A DNA stretch of 64,000 nucleotides. Origin: JAEDES01 sp045649455 (GTDB lineage: Bacteria; Bacillota_I; Bacilli_A; RF39; UBA660). The DNA lies in contig JAZRPV010000058.1 in the NCBI GenBank assembly GCA_045649455.1, positions 1-64,000 of the forward strand, in the 5' to 3' direction. This document shows, piece by piece, positions 33,655 to 43,340 of this stretch (position 1 is its first letter; each line of letters opens with the position of its first letter). Made by a program: the position numbers and the translations under genes. Under the pieces are notes generated by a model. That model was not told the origin of the DNA and did no database searches. It saw only the letters and a list, made by a program, of their open reading frames with translations.

Positions 33655-34556
33655 TATTCAGCACCTACATTCTCATTATAATATTTTTCTCCTCTTAATA
33701 AGAAGTATGTATTTATAATTAATACTCCGTGAAGAAGTACTTGTATATACCATCTTTGTAATAAAATAATATAAGTTTCTCTACCTAATAAATATTGTAC
33801 AATCATAACCATTAAATAAAGAATAATTCCGAATTGTAAGAATTGTTTATGGAATTGTTGTCTTTCAATACGGTCACGATATACACTTTCAATTAACATG
33901 TCGATATCTAATTGCATGTTATCTAATGAATCAGCACTATTACGTGCACCTTCTTTTGTAATTTGTAAGAATAATTGGTGCATGTTTTTAACTATATAAT
34001 ATGGGTATTTTTCACTCATATAGTTAACTGCTTCATCAATTGTACCATTGTCATATGATAATTCAATCATGTATGCTACATCACTTAATACTGGATCTTC
34101 TAAGATTCCTGAATCTCTTACACCTTCTAGTGCTTTAACAAATGATTGAGTTGTAGCAAATTCCATAATAACGTTTGATGTATATACTTGGATTTGCTCA
34201 AAAATATATTCACTATATACTCTCTTACATCTTAGATATGCTAAATATGGCACAAAAGCCATTGATACTAAAACATAGACAACTGTTGTTGTTACACTAT
34301 AGAAGTATAGATATGTAACAATTCCAGTAAATCCTGATATCATGGCTATTTGCATTGCATATTGTCTTGGAGTATATTCTTGTCCTAACTCTTTTGTTTT
34401 ATCACGAACCATTTTGAAGGAATATGGAGCAAATTTGTCATAGACAACTTGTACTTGTGATGTAATATACTTTCCAACGTTTTGTCCTTGATAGTTACGA
34501 TACATTATTAAAGCTACGGCAATGGCAATTAATATTAATAACTCTTCTAAAAACAT
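33654..34556 (-). CDS. tadB: TadB-like pilus assembly membrane protein
   Basis: 300 residues with membrane helices near 2-18, 72-108 and 245-290 and a central cytoplasmic T2SSF domain (IQVYTSNVIMEFATTQSFVKALEGVRDSG, then LFLQITKEGARNSADSLDNMQLDIDMLIE). TadB and TadC form the inner-membrane platform of Tad pili. Located directly after cpaF, in the standard cpaF-tadB-tadC order, and one-base coupled to tadC. Confidence 0.86.
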   Translation of the reverse strand: MFLEELLILIAIAVALIMYRNYQGQNVGKYITSQVQVVYDKFAPYSFKMVRDKTKELGQEYTPRQYAMQIAMISGFTGIVTYLYFYSVTTTVVYVLVSMAFVPYLAYLRCKRVYSEYIFEQIQVYTSNVIMEFATTQSFVKALEGVRDSGILEDPVLSDVAYMIELSYDNGTIDEAVNYMSEKYPYYIVKNMHQLFLQITKEGARNSADSLDNMQLDIDMLIESVYRDRIERQQFHKQFLQFGIILYLMVMIVQYLLGRETYIILLQRWYIQVLLHGVLIINTYFLLRGEKYYNENVGAE

Positions 34557-34569
34557 ATTTTACTCCTTC

Positions 34570-36366
34570 CTATGCTGCTTGTGGAGTTGAATCTAATGCT
34601 ACTGGAGGGTTAACAGTTCCTGGCATTTGTGCATTAATATCAATAGCAGGTGCTGCAGGTTGAATATTAATGATTGGTTCTGTTGCAGGATTTGGGGCAA
34701 CTACTGTTGGTGGTGGTAATGGTACTGGTGCTTCTCCCATTGTTTGTGTTGGAAGAACTGGTGTTTCTGTTGGCATTACAACTTGATTTTCAACAGGTAT
34801 TGCTACCTCCGGTTGAACTGGTATTTGTTGAGGTTGTTCTACAGGCATCACTGCTTCCATTGGCATAGGTGCAACAACTTGTTCCATTGACAATGGTTGC
34901 TCTACTGGAGCAATTGGTGCAGCTTCTACTACTGGAGCTTGACCTTCAATTGGAATAACTGGTTCCATTGGAAGTATTGGTTGTTCTACAGTTGTTTCTG
35001 TTGGAAGTACTGCAAAATCAGCTGTATTTACTTCAGTTGGAAGCGCTGTATCAGTTGGCATTTCTAATGGATTTTCTGTAGATTGTTCTACTGGAATTGC
35101 TTCTGTAGGCATTTCAACAGGAGCTTCAGTTATCATTTCAGTAGTAGGTTCTTCTACTACTTCTGTTGATACTTCTTCAGTAGTTACTGGTTCAGTAACT
35201 TGTTCATCAGTTGAAACTGCTTCTGTAGTAGTTTCTTCCACTGGTTCTGTAACCTCTTCATTTGATTCATCCATATTAAAATCTTCTTGAGATTTGATTG
35301 GGAAATCCTCTGGTAAATTTTCAATGATATGAGATACATCAATATTTTGATTTTCTAGATATTGACATAAGTGATCACTTGGTTTACGCATAACAGGTGT
35401 TTGCCCATATATTTTTTGATAAATTGTTCTGGATATTGGTTTTTGATTATCATCAACATAGAATTCTGTTACTTCATCTAATTCACGATGGAATTTTCCA
35501 TATTGCTTACTATAATAAGCTTTAATATGAACTCCTAATTGAATGTAACGATAAATTGTTGATAAGAATTGATTAACATCTAAGTCTGTTTCCATTAATG
35601 AATAAAGACGATAAGGAATTGCCGATGCTTTATCAGCATGGATTGTAGATAAGATGTTGTGTCCAGATGATATTGAGTTACGTACTGCTGAAACAGCTTC
35701 AGCACTACGAACTTCGGAAAGTAGAATCCACTTTGGATTTTGACGCATACATGTAACTAATACATCTGAGTAACTAGCTACATTATTTGTCTTCATTGCA
35801 ACAATATCTCTTTGTGGGAAGATTTTGTCTAAGTGTAATTCTAATGTATCTTCAATTGTAATAATTTTTTCATTAACTTTTGTATGACTTGCTAGATATT
35901 TAACGAACTCAGTTTTACCTGAACCAGTTTCTCCAGCAACCATTATATTACAGTGACCCTCTACACATTTAATTAGGAAGTCATGTATATCTTGAGTAAA
36001 GTAGTCTTCTTTCATCAACTTTTCTTTTTCAAGACGAATCTTAGCTGGTGTTTTACGGATAACTAATGCTATACCGTTTGTCGCTATAGATTGGTGTACG
36101 AAGTTCATACGTAGTTCAGCAGACTCCGCATCTAGGAAAGGTTTAGCATTATTAAATGTTGTTCCCATTACATTGGAACATTGGAATGCTAACTTTTCAA
36201 TAAAATCTGGAGTTGCTCCTGCTACTTCTACTCTCATGGATCCTTGAGTTAAAGAACGAATCCATATCTGTCCGTTGTTGTCATATGAAATATCGGTAAT
36301 GTCATCATTATCCAATAGTGGTTTTAGTGGTCCAAAGTCTAATTTGTCAAATATATTTTCATTCAT
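34570..36366 (-). CDS. cpaF: CpaF/TadA-like secretion ATPase with long repetitive tail
   Basis: 598 residues. Residues 1-345 are a complete PilT/VirB11-type ATPase: Walker A GETGSGKT (145-152), the Asp box around ITIEDTLEL (169-177), Walker B region WILLSEVRSAEA (213-224) and the His box STIHADKA (240-247). It powers pilus assembly through TadB/TadC, although the fold is also that of VirB11, so it might serve the T4SS half as well. Residues ~355-598 are a Thr/Glu/Pro/Val-rich tail with repeats such as PTE, VEQ and TTE, which is not part of the normal family and looks disordered. Confidence 0.92.
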   Translation of the reverse strand: MNENIFDKLDFGPLKPLLDNDDITDISYDNNGQIWIRSLTQGSMRVEVAGATPDFIEKLAFQCSNVMGTTFNNAKPFLDAESAELRMNFVHQSIATNGIALVIRKTPAKIRLEKEKLMKEDYFTQDIHDFLIKCVEGHCNIMVAGETGSGKTEFVKYLASHTKVNEKIITIEDTLELHLDKIFPQRDIVAMKTNNVASYSDVLVTCMRQNPKWILLSEVRSAEAVSAVRNSISSGHNILSTIHADKASAIPYRLYSLMETDLDVNQFLSTIYRYIQLGVHIKAYYSKQYGKFHRELDEVTEFYVDDNQKPISRTIYQKIYGQTPVMRKPSDHLCQYLENQNIDVSHIIENLPEDFPIKSQEDFNMDESNEEVTEPVEETTTEAVSTDEQVTEPVTTEEVSTEVVEEPTTEMITEAPVEMPTEAIPVEQSTENPLEMPTDTALPTEVNTADFAVLPTETTVEQPILPMEPVIPIEGQAPVVEAAPIAPVEQPLSMEQVVAPMPMEAVMPVEQPQQIPVQPEVAIPVENQVVMPTETPVLPTQTMGEAPVPLPPPTVVAPNPATEPIINIQPAAPAIDINAQMPGTVNPPVALDSTPQAA

Positions 36367-36404
36367 TTAACTCACATCCCTTTACTTACTCTTTTTTCTT
36401 CTTT

Positions 36405-37211
36405 TTATGTTTCAGACCAAACAGTAACTTTGTTGATCCAATCTTTTAATTGTTCACTACTAATTTCTAAGTCCCCAGGAGTATCTTTTAATCCTTCATT
36501 TGTAGGAACTGGAATTAGTGTTGAATCATATGTTCTTAAATATTCTGCTTTCTTTAATAAAATGTAATATTCTTCTGGTACAGCAAATACAATCATCGAT
36601 GGAACTCTTTGTTCATCTAAGTTTGCAAATACTGGTTTACCATTTGAATCTTTTACCGCAAGTACTTCTACGTTAGAAATAAATTTTCCTAACATGATTT
36701 TATCAGCATCAGCAGTCATTGTTTCACCATCAGAAAGTTTATTAACTGCTTTTAGATAAATATCAATGTAGTTTCCTGGATAAATTGAGTTTCCATATGT
36801 TGTTGCTGTTGTAACTGATAAATTATAAAGTACGTATCCTTTTGGATATTCTAAGATAATATTTGCAGGTAATTGTTCTTTAGATACTACTGTTCTATTG
36901 AAGAAGAAACTTCCTTCTGGAATTACAGTATCTGCTGCTGAATATTTATCCACGATATCTAATTGATTTCTCATTACTTTTTCAGATAACATTGATTCAG
37001 TTACTTGTCTTGTTCCAATCATATCTGAGGTAATTTGCGTACCTGGATTAATTTGTACTTTAGCATATGGAACTGTTATTGGACTTAATTCTGATTGAAT
37101 TCTCATATTATATCCAACATATAATACTACAAACGCTAATACTACACCAACGATTGTTACTGTATTTTTATTTGAAAATAATCGTCCAATTGATTGTGTT
37201 AAGTTTCCCAT
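36405..37211 (-). CDS. cpaB: CpaB-like SAF-domain pilus assembly protein
   Basis: 268 residues with one N-terminal membrane helix (about 16-34), a SAF domain (about 44-115, VPYAKVQINPGTQITSDMI to IPEGSFFFNRTVV) and an RcpC/CpaB-like domain with VLYNLSVTTATTYGNSIYPGNYIDIY. In Gram-negative Tad systems CpaB works with the secretin; here it must act in the wall zone. It stands upstream of cpaF as in other tad loci. Confidence 0.85.
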   Translation of the reverse strand: MGNLTQSIGRLFSNKNTVTIVGVVLAFVVLYVGYNMRIQSELSPITVPYAKVQINPGTQITSDMIGTRQVTESMLSEKVMRNQLDIVDKYSAADTVIPEGSFFFNRTVVSKEQLPANIILEYPKGYVLYNLSVTTATTYGNSIYPGNYIDIYLKAVNKLSDGETMTADADKIMLGKFISNVEVLAVKDSNGKPVFANLDEQRVPSMIVFAVPEEYYILLKKAEYLRTYDSTLIPVPTNEGLKDTPGDLEISSEQLKDWINKVTVWSET

Positions 37212-37228
37212 TTTTATCCCCTTTCTTT

Positions 37229-37735
37229 TTAATCTGTTAATTCTGTTTTCTTTTTAACTTGATTGTTACTACGTTTGTCTAAAGCTTTACCCATATCATC
37301 ATTTAAGTCTCCTAATGATTTTTCTGTAAATAAATCTTCTGTATATGTTGTTTCAAGAATTGAATCAACACTAGTTGAGATGTTTGCAGCTGATCCTGAG
37401 AAGCTTAATGCTGTTAATGAGTCAATTTTAACACTTACTTTAGGTGGAACTTCATTAATATCATAAAAACTAATATTATAAGTTCTTGTGTTATCTACAC
37501 TATCAGCAAATCGACGAAGGAAGCTCTCAATGAACTTCTCCTTGTCGATTCTATATAATGAGTTAAGTCGATAGAATTCCATATCTACTGAATCTTCCAT
37601 AGCGGCTTCAACTGTTTCTTTTACTAAGTAGTAGTCTAATTCTCCACCTGTTGAATAGTTTGTAATAACGTTAATTAGTAATAGTGCCATGATTGCTAGC
37701 ATAATTACTCCTACTGTTAACATACCCTTGTTCAT
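37229..37735 (-). CDS. Pseudopilin-like membrane protein, 168 aa
   Basis: 168 residues: MNKGMLTVG, a membrane helix (7-24), then an extracellular domain with a stalk helix (LVKETVEAAMEDSVDMEFYRL) and beta-rich middle (RTYNISFYDINEVPPKVSVKIDSL), ending in a Lys/Asn-rich tail. The layout is that of TadE/TadF-type minor pilins. It sits between the large Cys-rich protein and cpaB with 17-base spacers on both sides. I do not recognise the family. Confidence 0.68.
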   Translation of the reverse strand: MNKGMLTVGVIMLAIMALLLINVITNYSTGGELDYYLVKETVEAAMEDSVDMEFYRLNSLYRIDKEKFIESFLRRFADSVDNTRTYNISFYDINEVPPKVSVKIDSLTALSFSGSAANISTSVDSILETTYTEDLFTEKSLGDLNDDMGKALDKRSNNQVKKKTELTD

Positions 37736-37752
37736 ATATTAAATTCTACCTC

Positions 37753-40590
37753 CTATTCGTTATTTACACCAGGAGAACCAATTGTTACAACTGCTTTTGT
37801 ATCTAATATATTTGGTTCTTCTCCAACAATTCTAAATAAGTTACTTTGATATGACATAACTCCGTTGATTGATGAAGTGTCTCCTAGCCATTCTGTATAG
37901 TTATATTTTTTATTATATCTTCTTAATGTTGTTAAATCTGAAGGTGTTAATGTGAATTCATAATCTGGATCTTCTGCATAAATTGAATCAGCATTTGCTT
38001 CAATTGATTCTTTTAAGTCTTCTGGATTAATCTTATATTTATCATTCTTTTGACTTAAGATTGTTGCTTTTGATGTCCAGTTGAATCCGATTTCTCTACG
38101 TTGAGCTTCAGTTACATTCATTCCACTATTAGGGAATAGGTTTCCTCTATCTACAGCTCTAATAATATATCCTGCAGTTTCTTCAATTTCATCAGGTGCT
38201 GCTGCAGCTCCTCTTCCTCCAGGTTGATTATTAATTGCGTAGAAACATTTTGTTGTTAAATCCCATCCGAAGTATCCAAAGTCTTTAGCAATTGCTTCAA
38301 TGTTGTATCCATCAGATGTTCCTGTTTTAGCTGTTACTGCTGGTGCAGTTCCAACTCCATTATTTGTAACTTTCCATGTCCACCAGTTTGCATTTACTGT
38401 TTTTGCATTTAGTGGGATACAGAATTTTTTATTTTCTAAATACCATCCTGATAAATCATCTGGTGTTGAGAATGAAATTTCACCAGTCTTATTATTGATG
38501 TAAGTTCCTGGGAATCCCCATTCTGTTAAGTACCATCTATTGTTATCTGAACTTGCATAACATCCATCATAATCAATTATTGTACTTGAATCATTTTTAA
38601 ATCCAATTCCATCAGTGAATGTATCTTTTGCTAATGCGTTATATTCATTAGTTCCTTCATTTGGATTTGTTTTATGTTGTGAGTTTGAAGTATATGGATA
38701 ATATACTTTATGAACTGTATATGGTTCTTCTCCATCTTTAGTATCATACTTAACTGCAATTGTGAATGTTGCTGTTTTCTTTGAACATGTTGCAGCAGCT
38801 TTACAAGCACTTACTGCACTGTTATATAATTCAATATTCTTAGCGTCATCAGCTACTCCTGAACCTGGGTTAAGGTATCTTCCTCTTGCAACTGTTTCGC
38901 CTCTCCACCAACAGATATCTGTACATAAGCTTCCGTTAGATTTTATTTGACGTTTAAATCCATTTTCATCAGCAATATAGTTAACTCCATTGATCTTCAT
39001 AGATAGTCCTCTACCTGAATCAATGTAGAAACGAGATAATGATGCTGGATCATAACGATCGTATGTATTTGGATCTTCTCTCCAGAAAATTTCATCTCCA
39101 GATCTAATGAAGCATCCATCTGGGTTATCAATTAAACATTGATCTAATGTGTAATTAATTTTTGAAATTCCATTATTTGCTACGTTAGCATAATTAATTT
39201 TTAAATTTTTATTATCTTTATAAACTTGTTTATAACATTTTAAACTACAACTTTGTGTGTACTTTCCACCGTCACAGTTTTTAATACATCTTTCAAAGTC
39301 TTCTGTTGGACCGGCTCTAGGATATGGTCTCATTTTGTTTTCTTGTGACTTACAAGCTCCTTCAGGATAATCATATTGTCCGTCATATGTTTTTGGTTTT
39401 GAATCGGCTTTTACGTCTGCGCTACATTTTACATAACTTTCAACTTTAACTGTATATTCGAAACATAATCCAGCTTTAGAAGCTACTGGTGGACCATATT
39501 CTACTTTTACAGCTTCTTCACAAACTCTATCACATACAGTTTTTGTTACTTTTTCTACATCACCAGGTGCATAGTTATATGTATATTCTACTGTTTGTGA
39601 ATCAGTAATTTGTGTTGAATAATAACTTTGTGATGCTCTTTCAGTTTGAGTTGTTGCACACTTAGTTTCATATGATAATGCTGTTCCTTTTGGAACTGGT
39701 GCAGTTAATGTACCATTTGTTTTTCCTGCCGCAATTGCCGCATTTTTAATAGCATTAAATGTTTCATTGAAACTTGCTGTTCCACCAGATACTGGTGTTG
39801 AGTATTGTTTCCAGATTGAAATGGCATCTCCAATCATTTCTGTTAATTTTTTATCGTCATATACATGATTTTTATTAACTCTAGCATTGAAACAATAAGG
39901 AATTAATTCTGCATAGTATTGTTTTCCTTCTTGAGATACTGCTGCATAGTTATATTTATCAAAATCATCTTTCTTTATTACTGTGATTGAATTAAATTGA
40001 TTTGTATCATAAACTCCTGTAATAAAGTTTGTACAAATTTTACCAGGACCTACATGCGGATTATCAATTGTTTGGTCACCTTGATAAATGCTTGCTGTTC
40101 CTCCGATCATTGCTTCATATTCTAAGTCAATATAGAAGATACTGTATTCCATATTATTAGTTTTAGCATATTCTTCATCATCTAATCCTAAACATCCAGC
40201 TTGGATATCAGTAGTTTTCATTGTTACTTCAACTGCTGCTTTTCCATTTACTGCATCAATATTTAAGTATAGCGGTTGATCTTTTTTGATGATACCTAAT
40301 GTATTGATATCTCCAACTAATGTTCCTGAAGTAACTTTTGTTACTTTAAATTCAGTATCTCCAGCATCACTACCATTTACATCAATGATGTATTGATTTC
40401 CTGCTGCATCAACTTTTCTTAACTCTAAATCATATTTTGATGAAATTGTAGATATATTACATTTACTTTCATATTTTTGTAATCTTTCTTCTTGTGTTTC
40501 TGCTAAAACGTCATATCCAAATGTAACTAATCCAATTGCTGCAACTGCTGCTGTTAATTTAAATAACTTTTTACATTTCAACATTTTCAT
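37753..40590 (-). CDS. Large exported Cys-rich protein
   Basis: 945 residues, the largest protein in the cluster. It has a Sec signal peptide (about 1-31: basic start, TAAVAAIGLVTFGYDVLAE). The mature part has about two dozen Cys spread along it (for example CDRVCEEAV, CIKNCDGG, CSLKCYKQ, CTDICWW, CKAAATC), suggesting many disulfides, and no C-terminal membrane anchor or LPxTG signal. It may be a secreted shaft, tip or adhesin protein of the machine; no homologue comes to mind. It begins 20 bases inside the sortase gene. AAAGGAG precedes two possible ATGs (40590 and 40584); the second has better spacing. Confidence 0.75.
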   Translation of the reverse strand: MKMLKCKKLFKLTAAVAAIGLVTFGYDVLAETQEERLQKYESKCNISTISSKYDLELRKVDAAGNQYIIDVNGSDAGDTEFKVTKVTSGTLVGDINTLGIIKKDQPLYLNIDAVNGKAAVEVTMKTTDIQAGCLGLDDEEYAKTNNMEYSIFYIDLEYEAMIGGTASIYQGDQTIDNPHVGPGKICTNFITGVYDTNQFNSITVIKKDDFDKYNYAAVSQEGKQYYAELIPYCFNARVNKNHVYDDKKLTEMIGDAISIWKQYSTPVSGGTASFNETFNAIKNAAIAAGKTNGTLTAPVPKGTALSYETKCATTQTERASQSYYSTQITDSQTVEYTYNYAPGDVEKVTKTVCDRVCEEAVKVEYGPPVASKAGLCFEYTVKVESYVKCSADVKADSKPKTYDGQYDYPEGACKSQENKMRPYPRAGPTEDFERCIKNCDGGKYTQSCSLKCYKQVYKDNKNLKINYANVANNGISKINYTLDQCLIDNPDGCFIRSGDEIFWREDPNTYDRYDPASLSRFYIDSGRGLSMKINGVNYIADENGFKRQIKSNGSLCTDICWWRGETVARGRYLNPGSGVADDAKNIELYNSAVSACKAAATCSKKTATFTIAVKYDTKDGEEPYTVHKVYYPYTSNSQHKTNPNEGTNEYNALAKDTFTDGIGFKNDSSTIIDYDGCYASSDNNRWYLTEWGFPGTYINNKTGEISFSTPDDLSGWYLENKKFCIPLNAKTVNANWWTWKVTNNGVGTAPAVTAKTGTSDGYNIEAIAKDFGYFGWDLTTKCFYAINNQPGGRGAAAAPDEIEETAGYIIRAVDRGNLFPNSGMNVTEAQRREIGFNWTSKATILSQKNDKYKINPEDLKESIEANADSIYAEDPDYEFTLTPSDLTTLRRYNKKYNYTEWLGDTSSINGVMSYQSNLFRIVGEEPNILDTKAVVTIGSPGVNNE

Positions 40591-41407
40591 CTACTCCTTT
40601 CATCAAGTTCTTTACTTCTTTGTAATTTGAACTTTCTTTTACTTCATAGTTTGTAGTTTTTGAATTATTATCAATCATCTTACCTACAACTAAGAATTGT
40701 TTTTTATCATTACCATACATTCTTGTACATGTAATTAAACTTATTACTTTTTCATCTTTATTTACTTCTACATCGTATTTATATAGACTCTTATCTAAAC
40801 TTCTTTGAATAAAATCAGCTACTTCTTCATCTTTATATTCATCTGGATTATATAAATCTAAGTTATATATTTCATCAAAATATACTGCGAAAATTTGATA
40901 TAAATAATTCTTTCCATCTATTGTATATTGAATATATTGATTTTCTTTAGCAAAGTCTAAATATACAAATGCCATTAAATCTTCAAATCTTGTAAAGTAG
41001 TCTAGTCCTACTTCTGGTTTTGTTGAAAGATTTAATACATTGTGTCCTTGAATATTTACTCTCTTTTGGATTTTTTCTTCTGGATATTCGTTCCATAGGT
41101 AATCATCCTTATTAACTTTATCCATACTTTCTACTGAGTCATATTTAATGATTGGTGTATCTATTTTAGTACCTTGAACTCTTAACCAACCAATTGTTGT
41201 ATAGCCGTTTTCATTTTTTTCTTTTTTCTTTTCTTTTTTTATGTTTTTAACTCTATCAACTGTTTTAAAAGTTGATGATGTTGCATTATTTGAAAAGTAT
41301 ACTATCAATCCTACTGGAATCGATACTACCAAGATAAATGCTAAACATGCTAGAACTAACCTTGCAAGTTGTCGTTTTTGCTTTTTTGTCAGTCTCTTCT
41401 TTGCCAT
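40571..41407 (-). CDS. Sortase, class B-like
   Basis: Transpeptidase that anchors or joins surface proteins. 278 residues: basic N-terminus and a membrane helix (about 16-38), then the sortase barrel: IGWLRVQGTKIDTPII (72-87), catalytic His in NIQGHNVL (H122) and catalytic Cys in SLITCTRM (C227). Class B features are the GHN...DYFTRFEDL run and SLITC. The Arg expected about ten residues after Cys is replaced by Lys/Gln (DKKQFLVVGK), with an Arg only at C+2. Located between the 636-residue stalk protein and the Cys-rich protein. No classical sorting signal was seen in the neighbours, so its substrate is unknown. Confidence 0.88.
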   Translation of the reverse strand: MAKKRLTKKQKRQLARLVLACLAFILVVSIPVGLIVYFSNNATSSTFKTVDRVKNIKKEKKKEKNENGYTTIGWLRVQGTKIDTPIIKYDSVESMDKVNKDDYLWNEYPEEKIQKRVNIQGHNVLNLSTKPEVGLDYFTRFEDLMAFVYLDFAKENQYIQYTIDGKNYLYQIFAVYFDEIYNLDLYNPDEYKDEEVADFIQRSLDKSLYKYDVEVNKDEKVISLITCTRMYGNDKKQFLVVGKMIDNNSKTTNYEVKESSNYKEVKNLMKGVDENVEM

Positions 41408-41419
41408 TTTCTCACCTTC

Positions 41420-43330
41420 CTATTTTGTTATATTATAAGGATTATCAAAAGTACCTTTTCCTTTTGTAATCATTATATTTTCATTTAAGTTTCCAACTAC
41501 ACGAATTCCATATAGGTCGTAGTCTCCAACTGTTGTAAGAATTACTCCTATATCTGTCATCACTGCTTTTGTAAATTCTTGTTTAGATGAATTTATTAAC
41601 CAGTGTGCTTTCATATTTCCCCTAGTATATGTGTAGGCACTGAACATTTCATATATATTAGGTGCTGAAAGTTTTACTTTATATTTCTTTGTAGTTGATT
41701 GTTTACCATATTGAATTTCTCCATCGTATATTGGAACTTCAACATTTTTATTTACAAAATAACTTGTATCTACATATTCACTTACTTTATTTTTTATAAA
41801 GTAACCAATGTTTCCTTTTTCAGTTGGATTATATACTTTTGATTTAGATTGATAATATGTTTGTACTTTTTTATTATCTTTTGATTTAATACTTTCCATA
41901 GAGATTATCTTTGTTGTTCCATCTTTATTTACTTCTACTATTCTCCATAGCATTCCGGAATACTTAATGAATTCTCCAGGAGTTCTAGTATTAATCTTAT
42001 CATCAACTTTTCCTTTAGGTGTTTCCCCTAAATTGTATGGACTTTTATAAGTACCAGTTCCACTTTTTATTAGTGAATCTCCTTTTATTGTTATTACAGG
42101 TCTTACTCCATAGTTATATGTTTTTTTATCTTCTAGATATGATTTACCATCTGCATAAGTGAATACATCTACTGTATAAGCACTTTCGTCGTTTTGTTCA
42201 TTTGCTAACCATGAGATTGTTTGTGTAATTAAATAATTACCTTCATCTGAATGAGCTTTATTTACATCTTGTGCTGATAGTATGTAACTATTAAGTTTCT
42301 TTGTATAAGAATTACATTCTAATAAGTCGTGTGGAGCATTAGTTAATGTTTCATTACAGTATTTATTCTTTACGATTAATTTCTTCGCACCATCTGATAA
42401 ATGGTCGTAAAAATAATCCATCCATTTATTTATACCAGCAAAGTTAACGTTTGCGATATCTTCATAAGCAACTAATCTTACATTCTTTCCATCAGTATCA
42501 AGGATTCTCCATAGCATACCTGATAAATAAATATAATTATTAGGATCTTTTCCACTATAGTAATTTGCATTAACTGTATCTTTTGAAACTATACTTTTTA
42601 ACTTTGCTATTACTTTTACTTTTCTTGTAACTGTTGTTTTATTACTTAACTTATCAGTTGCAATATATTTAATTTCATATTCACCAATTTCATTTGTATT
42701 AAGACCACTTGATTTTATTACTACATCTTTATTATCAAGTTTTCCGTCTTTTTTATCTTTAACACTTTTTACTCCTGGCTCTTCGTATGTTTCCCCAAGA
42801 CCAATTGTCATTTCTTCTTTTCCATTTAGTTCAATAACTGGACCTTCATGGTCAACATCTGATTCTTGAAGTCCACATTTTAAGTATGTGTAGTATTTAT
42901 ATTCACCATTTTCTTTTCTAACCTTTACCCAACTATTTTGTGAGTCACATGGTTTTGTGCTATTTGGTATATATAAATCTTTTGTTAAAAAAGCTTTGTC
43001 ATATAGTTGTTGGATTGAAAGAGTTGCTACTCTTTCTCCTGTTGGAAGTTGACTATAATTAAATTCATAGTAACGTCTAGCAGCTTCCTCTACTATTTTT
43101 TCGTTATTTTTAAAGTCTATTGTAGGTTTTATCATAAATTGCCAAACAATAAATATTAATAACGCACTTAAGACTAAGATTAAACTTAGTCTTATAAAAT
43201 TATCTATACCAACACTTGATGATTGTTCTGGTTGGTTCAAAACTTCTTTAATTTCATCCTTAACTTTATTTATAGGATTGGATGTCTTTTGTTCTGAAAC
43301 AACTTGTTCTTCTTTTTTTTCTTCGTTCAT
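41420..43330 (-). CDS. Membrane-anchored surface protein: Ig-like domain and two DUF6273-like domains
   Basis: 636 residues: charged cytoplasmic start, membrane helix (about 46-67), stalk helix (IVEEAARRYYEFNYSQLPTG), a small Cys pair domain, an Ig-like domain (about 158-242, EPGVKSVKDKKDGKLDNKDV, then GEYEIKYIATD) and two tandem domains, each running from LWRI to RPV or IRVV and ending G-x-G-T-x-x-x-P-Y-N. The same stalk and final domain occur in the 414-residue protein at the far end of the cluster. It is probably a surface-exposed stalk or adhesin of the pilus; the DUF6273 name is from pattern only. Confidence 0.75.
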   Translation of the reverse strand: MNEEKKEEQVVSEQKTSNPINKVKDEIKEVLNQPEQSSSVGIDNFIRLSLILVLSALLIFIVWQFMIKPTIDFKNNEKIVEEAARRYYEFNYSQLPTGERVATLSIQQLYDKAFLTKDLYIPNSTKPCDSQNSWVKVRKENGEYKYYTYLKCGLQESDVDHEGPVIELNGKEEMTIGLGETYEEPGVKSVKDKKDGKLDNKDVVIKSSGLNTNEIGEYEIKYIATDKLSNKTTVTRKVKVIAKLKSIVSKDTVNANYYSGKDPNNYIYLSGMLWRILDTDGKNVRLVAYEDIANVNFAGINKWMDYFYDHLSDGAKKLIVKNKYCNETLTNAPHDLLECNSYTKKLNSYILSAQDVNKAHSDEGNYLITQTISWLANEQNDESAYTVDVFTYADGKSYLEDKKTYNYGVRPVITIKGDSLIKSGTGTYKSPYNLGETPKGKVDDKINTRTPGEFIKYSGMLWRIVEVNKDGTTKIISMESIKSKDNKKVQTYYQSKSKVYNPTEKGNIGYFIKNKVSEYVDTSYFVNKNVEVPIYDGEIQYGKQSTTKKYKVKLSAPNIYEMFSAYTYTRGNMKAHWLINSSKQEFTKAVMTDIGVILTTVGDYDLYGIRVVGNLNENIMITKGKGTFDNPYNITK

Positions 43331-43340
43331 AACACCCCTC

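Noticed and set aside
34600..35280. CRISPR or tandem-repeat array
   Set aside because: The repetitive DNA is in-frame codon repetition of a Thr/Glu/Pro/Val-rich protein tail, without constant repeats or spacers.
18688..43330. LPTG sequences in the 414- and 636-residue proteins as sortase signals
   Set aside because: They are four-residue LPTG, not LPxTG, lie just after the membrane helix near residue 95-107 and are not followed by a C-terminal hydrophobic anchor. They belong to a shared stalk.
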